A stretch of DNA of 64,000 bases, taken from the NCBI RefSeq assembly GCF_013376455.1, contig NZ_CP045504.1, positions 3,307,001-3,371,000 on the forward strand, in the 5' to 3' direction. Position 1 is the stretch's first letter, and every line of letters starts with the position of its first letter. The notes beneath the pieces were generated by a model, which worked only from the letters and a program-made list of their open reading frames with translations, had not been told where the DNA came from and did not search any database. The stretch comes from Desulfolutivibrio sulfodismutans DSM 3696 (GTDB lineage Bacteria > Desulfobacterota > Desulfovibrionia > Desulfovibrionales > Desulfovibrionaceae). The translations under genes were made by a program, and so were the position numbers. Positions 63,798-64,000 of the stretch are shown here, in pieces.

Positions 63798-64000
63798 ATG
63801 GAAAATCACGATCACGCCCCGGATTTGAAAAATCTCGAAGAGCAGTTGCGCCGGGAAAATCCCCTTCTGGTGGACGCGGTGGCCTCTTTTCGAAAGCTCG
63901 ACTTCGTGGGGCGGCGGCTCGGGCTTTTGCCCAAGGGGGGCTCCTTTGCCGCGCGCATCGCCTGGTGGCCGCTGGTCGCCGTGCTGGGGCCGTTTTCGGC
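63798..64000 (+). CDS. Probable dynamin-like GTPase, 5' end (partial)
   Basis: Open frame from ATG 63798 (GGAG five bases upstream) to the window end. It begins MENHDHAPDLKNLEEQL, is helical and charged, then enters IAWWPLVAVLGPFS, where the sequence stops. G-P-F-S matches the first residues of the GPFSAGKS P-loop of bacterial dynamin-family and related large GTPases, so a GTPase is likely but not proven by the visible part. It diverges from the frameshifted kinase. Confidence 0.5.
   Translation, partial: MENHDHAPDLKNLEEQLRRENPLLVDAVASFRKLDFVGRRLGLLPKGGSFAARIAWWPLVAVLGPFS

Noticed and set aside
1-64000. CRISPR arrays, prophage structural genes, toxin-antitoxin or retron-type systems
   Set aside because: No regularly spaced repeats, phage modules, or recognisable toxin-antitoxin or reverse-transcriptase motifs were found.

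Overview
The window is GC-rich bacterial chromosome. It most resembles a Desulfovibrionaceae-type sulfate reducer (Desulfobacterota). That placement is an inference from gene content: adenosylcobalamin-dependent ribonucleotide reductase, CbiK-type cobalt chelatase, a lepA-lepB-comM run, many large hybrid sensor kinases, and small exported proteins of a type seen in that group. No rRNA or other decisive taxonomic marker is present. Because GC is high, long open frames on the wrong strand are common and were discarded.

Region 1 (1-15.1 kb) is a surface-polysaccharide locus. On the + strand are the tail of an unknown protein, an exported Asp-box propeller protein and a tandem double glycosyltransferase. 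On the - strand are an export lipoprotein (Wza-like), a chain-length/co-polymerase protein (Wzz-like), an O-antigen polymerase/ligase-like protein, a MurJ/Wzx-like flippase and a radical SAM protein, reading leftwards. A second leftward pair couples an AsnB-type amidotransferase to a GT4 glycosyltransferase. Together these could build, polymerise and export a surface glycan.

Region 2 (15.3-18 kb) is an AT-richer patch holding an M48 lipoprotein peptidase, an open-frame remnant and a CC0125/CC1285-like lipoprotein. It lies against the 3' end of a tRNA-Glu/tRNA-Lys pair that has a recognisable promoter and terminator, so it may be a small tRNA-associated island.

Region 3 (18.3-26.7 kb) is housekeeping: a nucleoside-recognition membrane protein, an SppA-type protease, an aldehyde dehydrogenase, LepA, signal peptidase I and ComM.

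Region 4 (26.7-29.6 kb) is the most striking. A 1263-bp IS5-family element with 13-bp terminal repeats and a 5-bp target duplication (AATGG) has landed exactly between the Shine-Dalgarno sequence and the ATG of an AT-rich three-helix membrane protein gene. The ORF is intact but its ribosome binding site is now 1.27 kb away.

Region 5 (29.7-52.5 kb) is dominated by signalling and envelope genes. It has three hybrid histidine kinases, one in a likely operon with a periplasmic solute-binding protein and an exported isochorismatase-fold protein that lacks the catalytic cysteine. It also has a chemoreceptor, an AI-2E family permease, RarD, MscL with a zinc-ribbon tail, a papain-like protease and a second large Asp-box lipoprotein. 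The last two share a C-terminal tail of the form VPA-x3-LLLGD. Two short genes below 60 codons were added by reading the sequence directly (39297-39455 and 35067-35216).

Region 6 (52.8-64 kb) holds cbiK-ftsX-ftsE-nrdJ, a sulfotransferase-like fusion protein, an HsdR-N-like protein, a fourth hybrid kinase split by a frameshift in a C8 tract, and the start of a probable dynamin-like GTPase cut by the window end.
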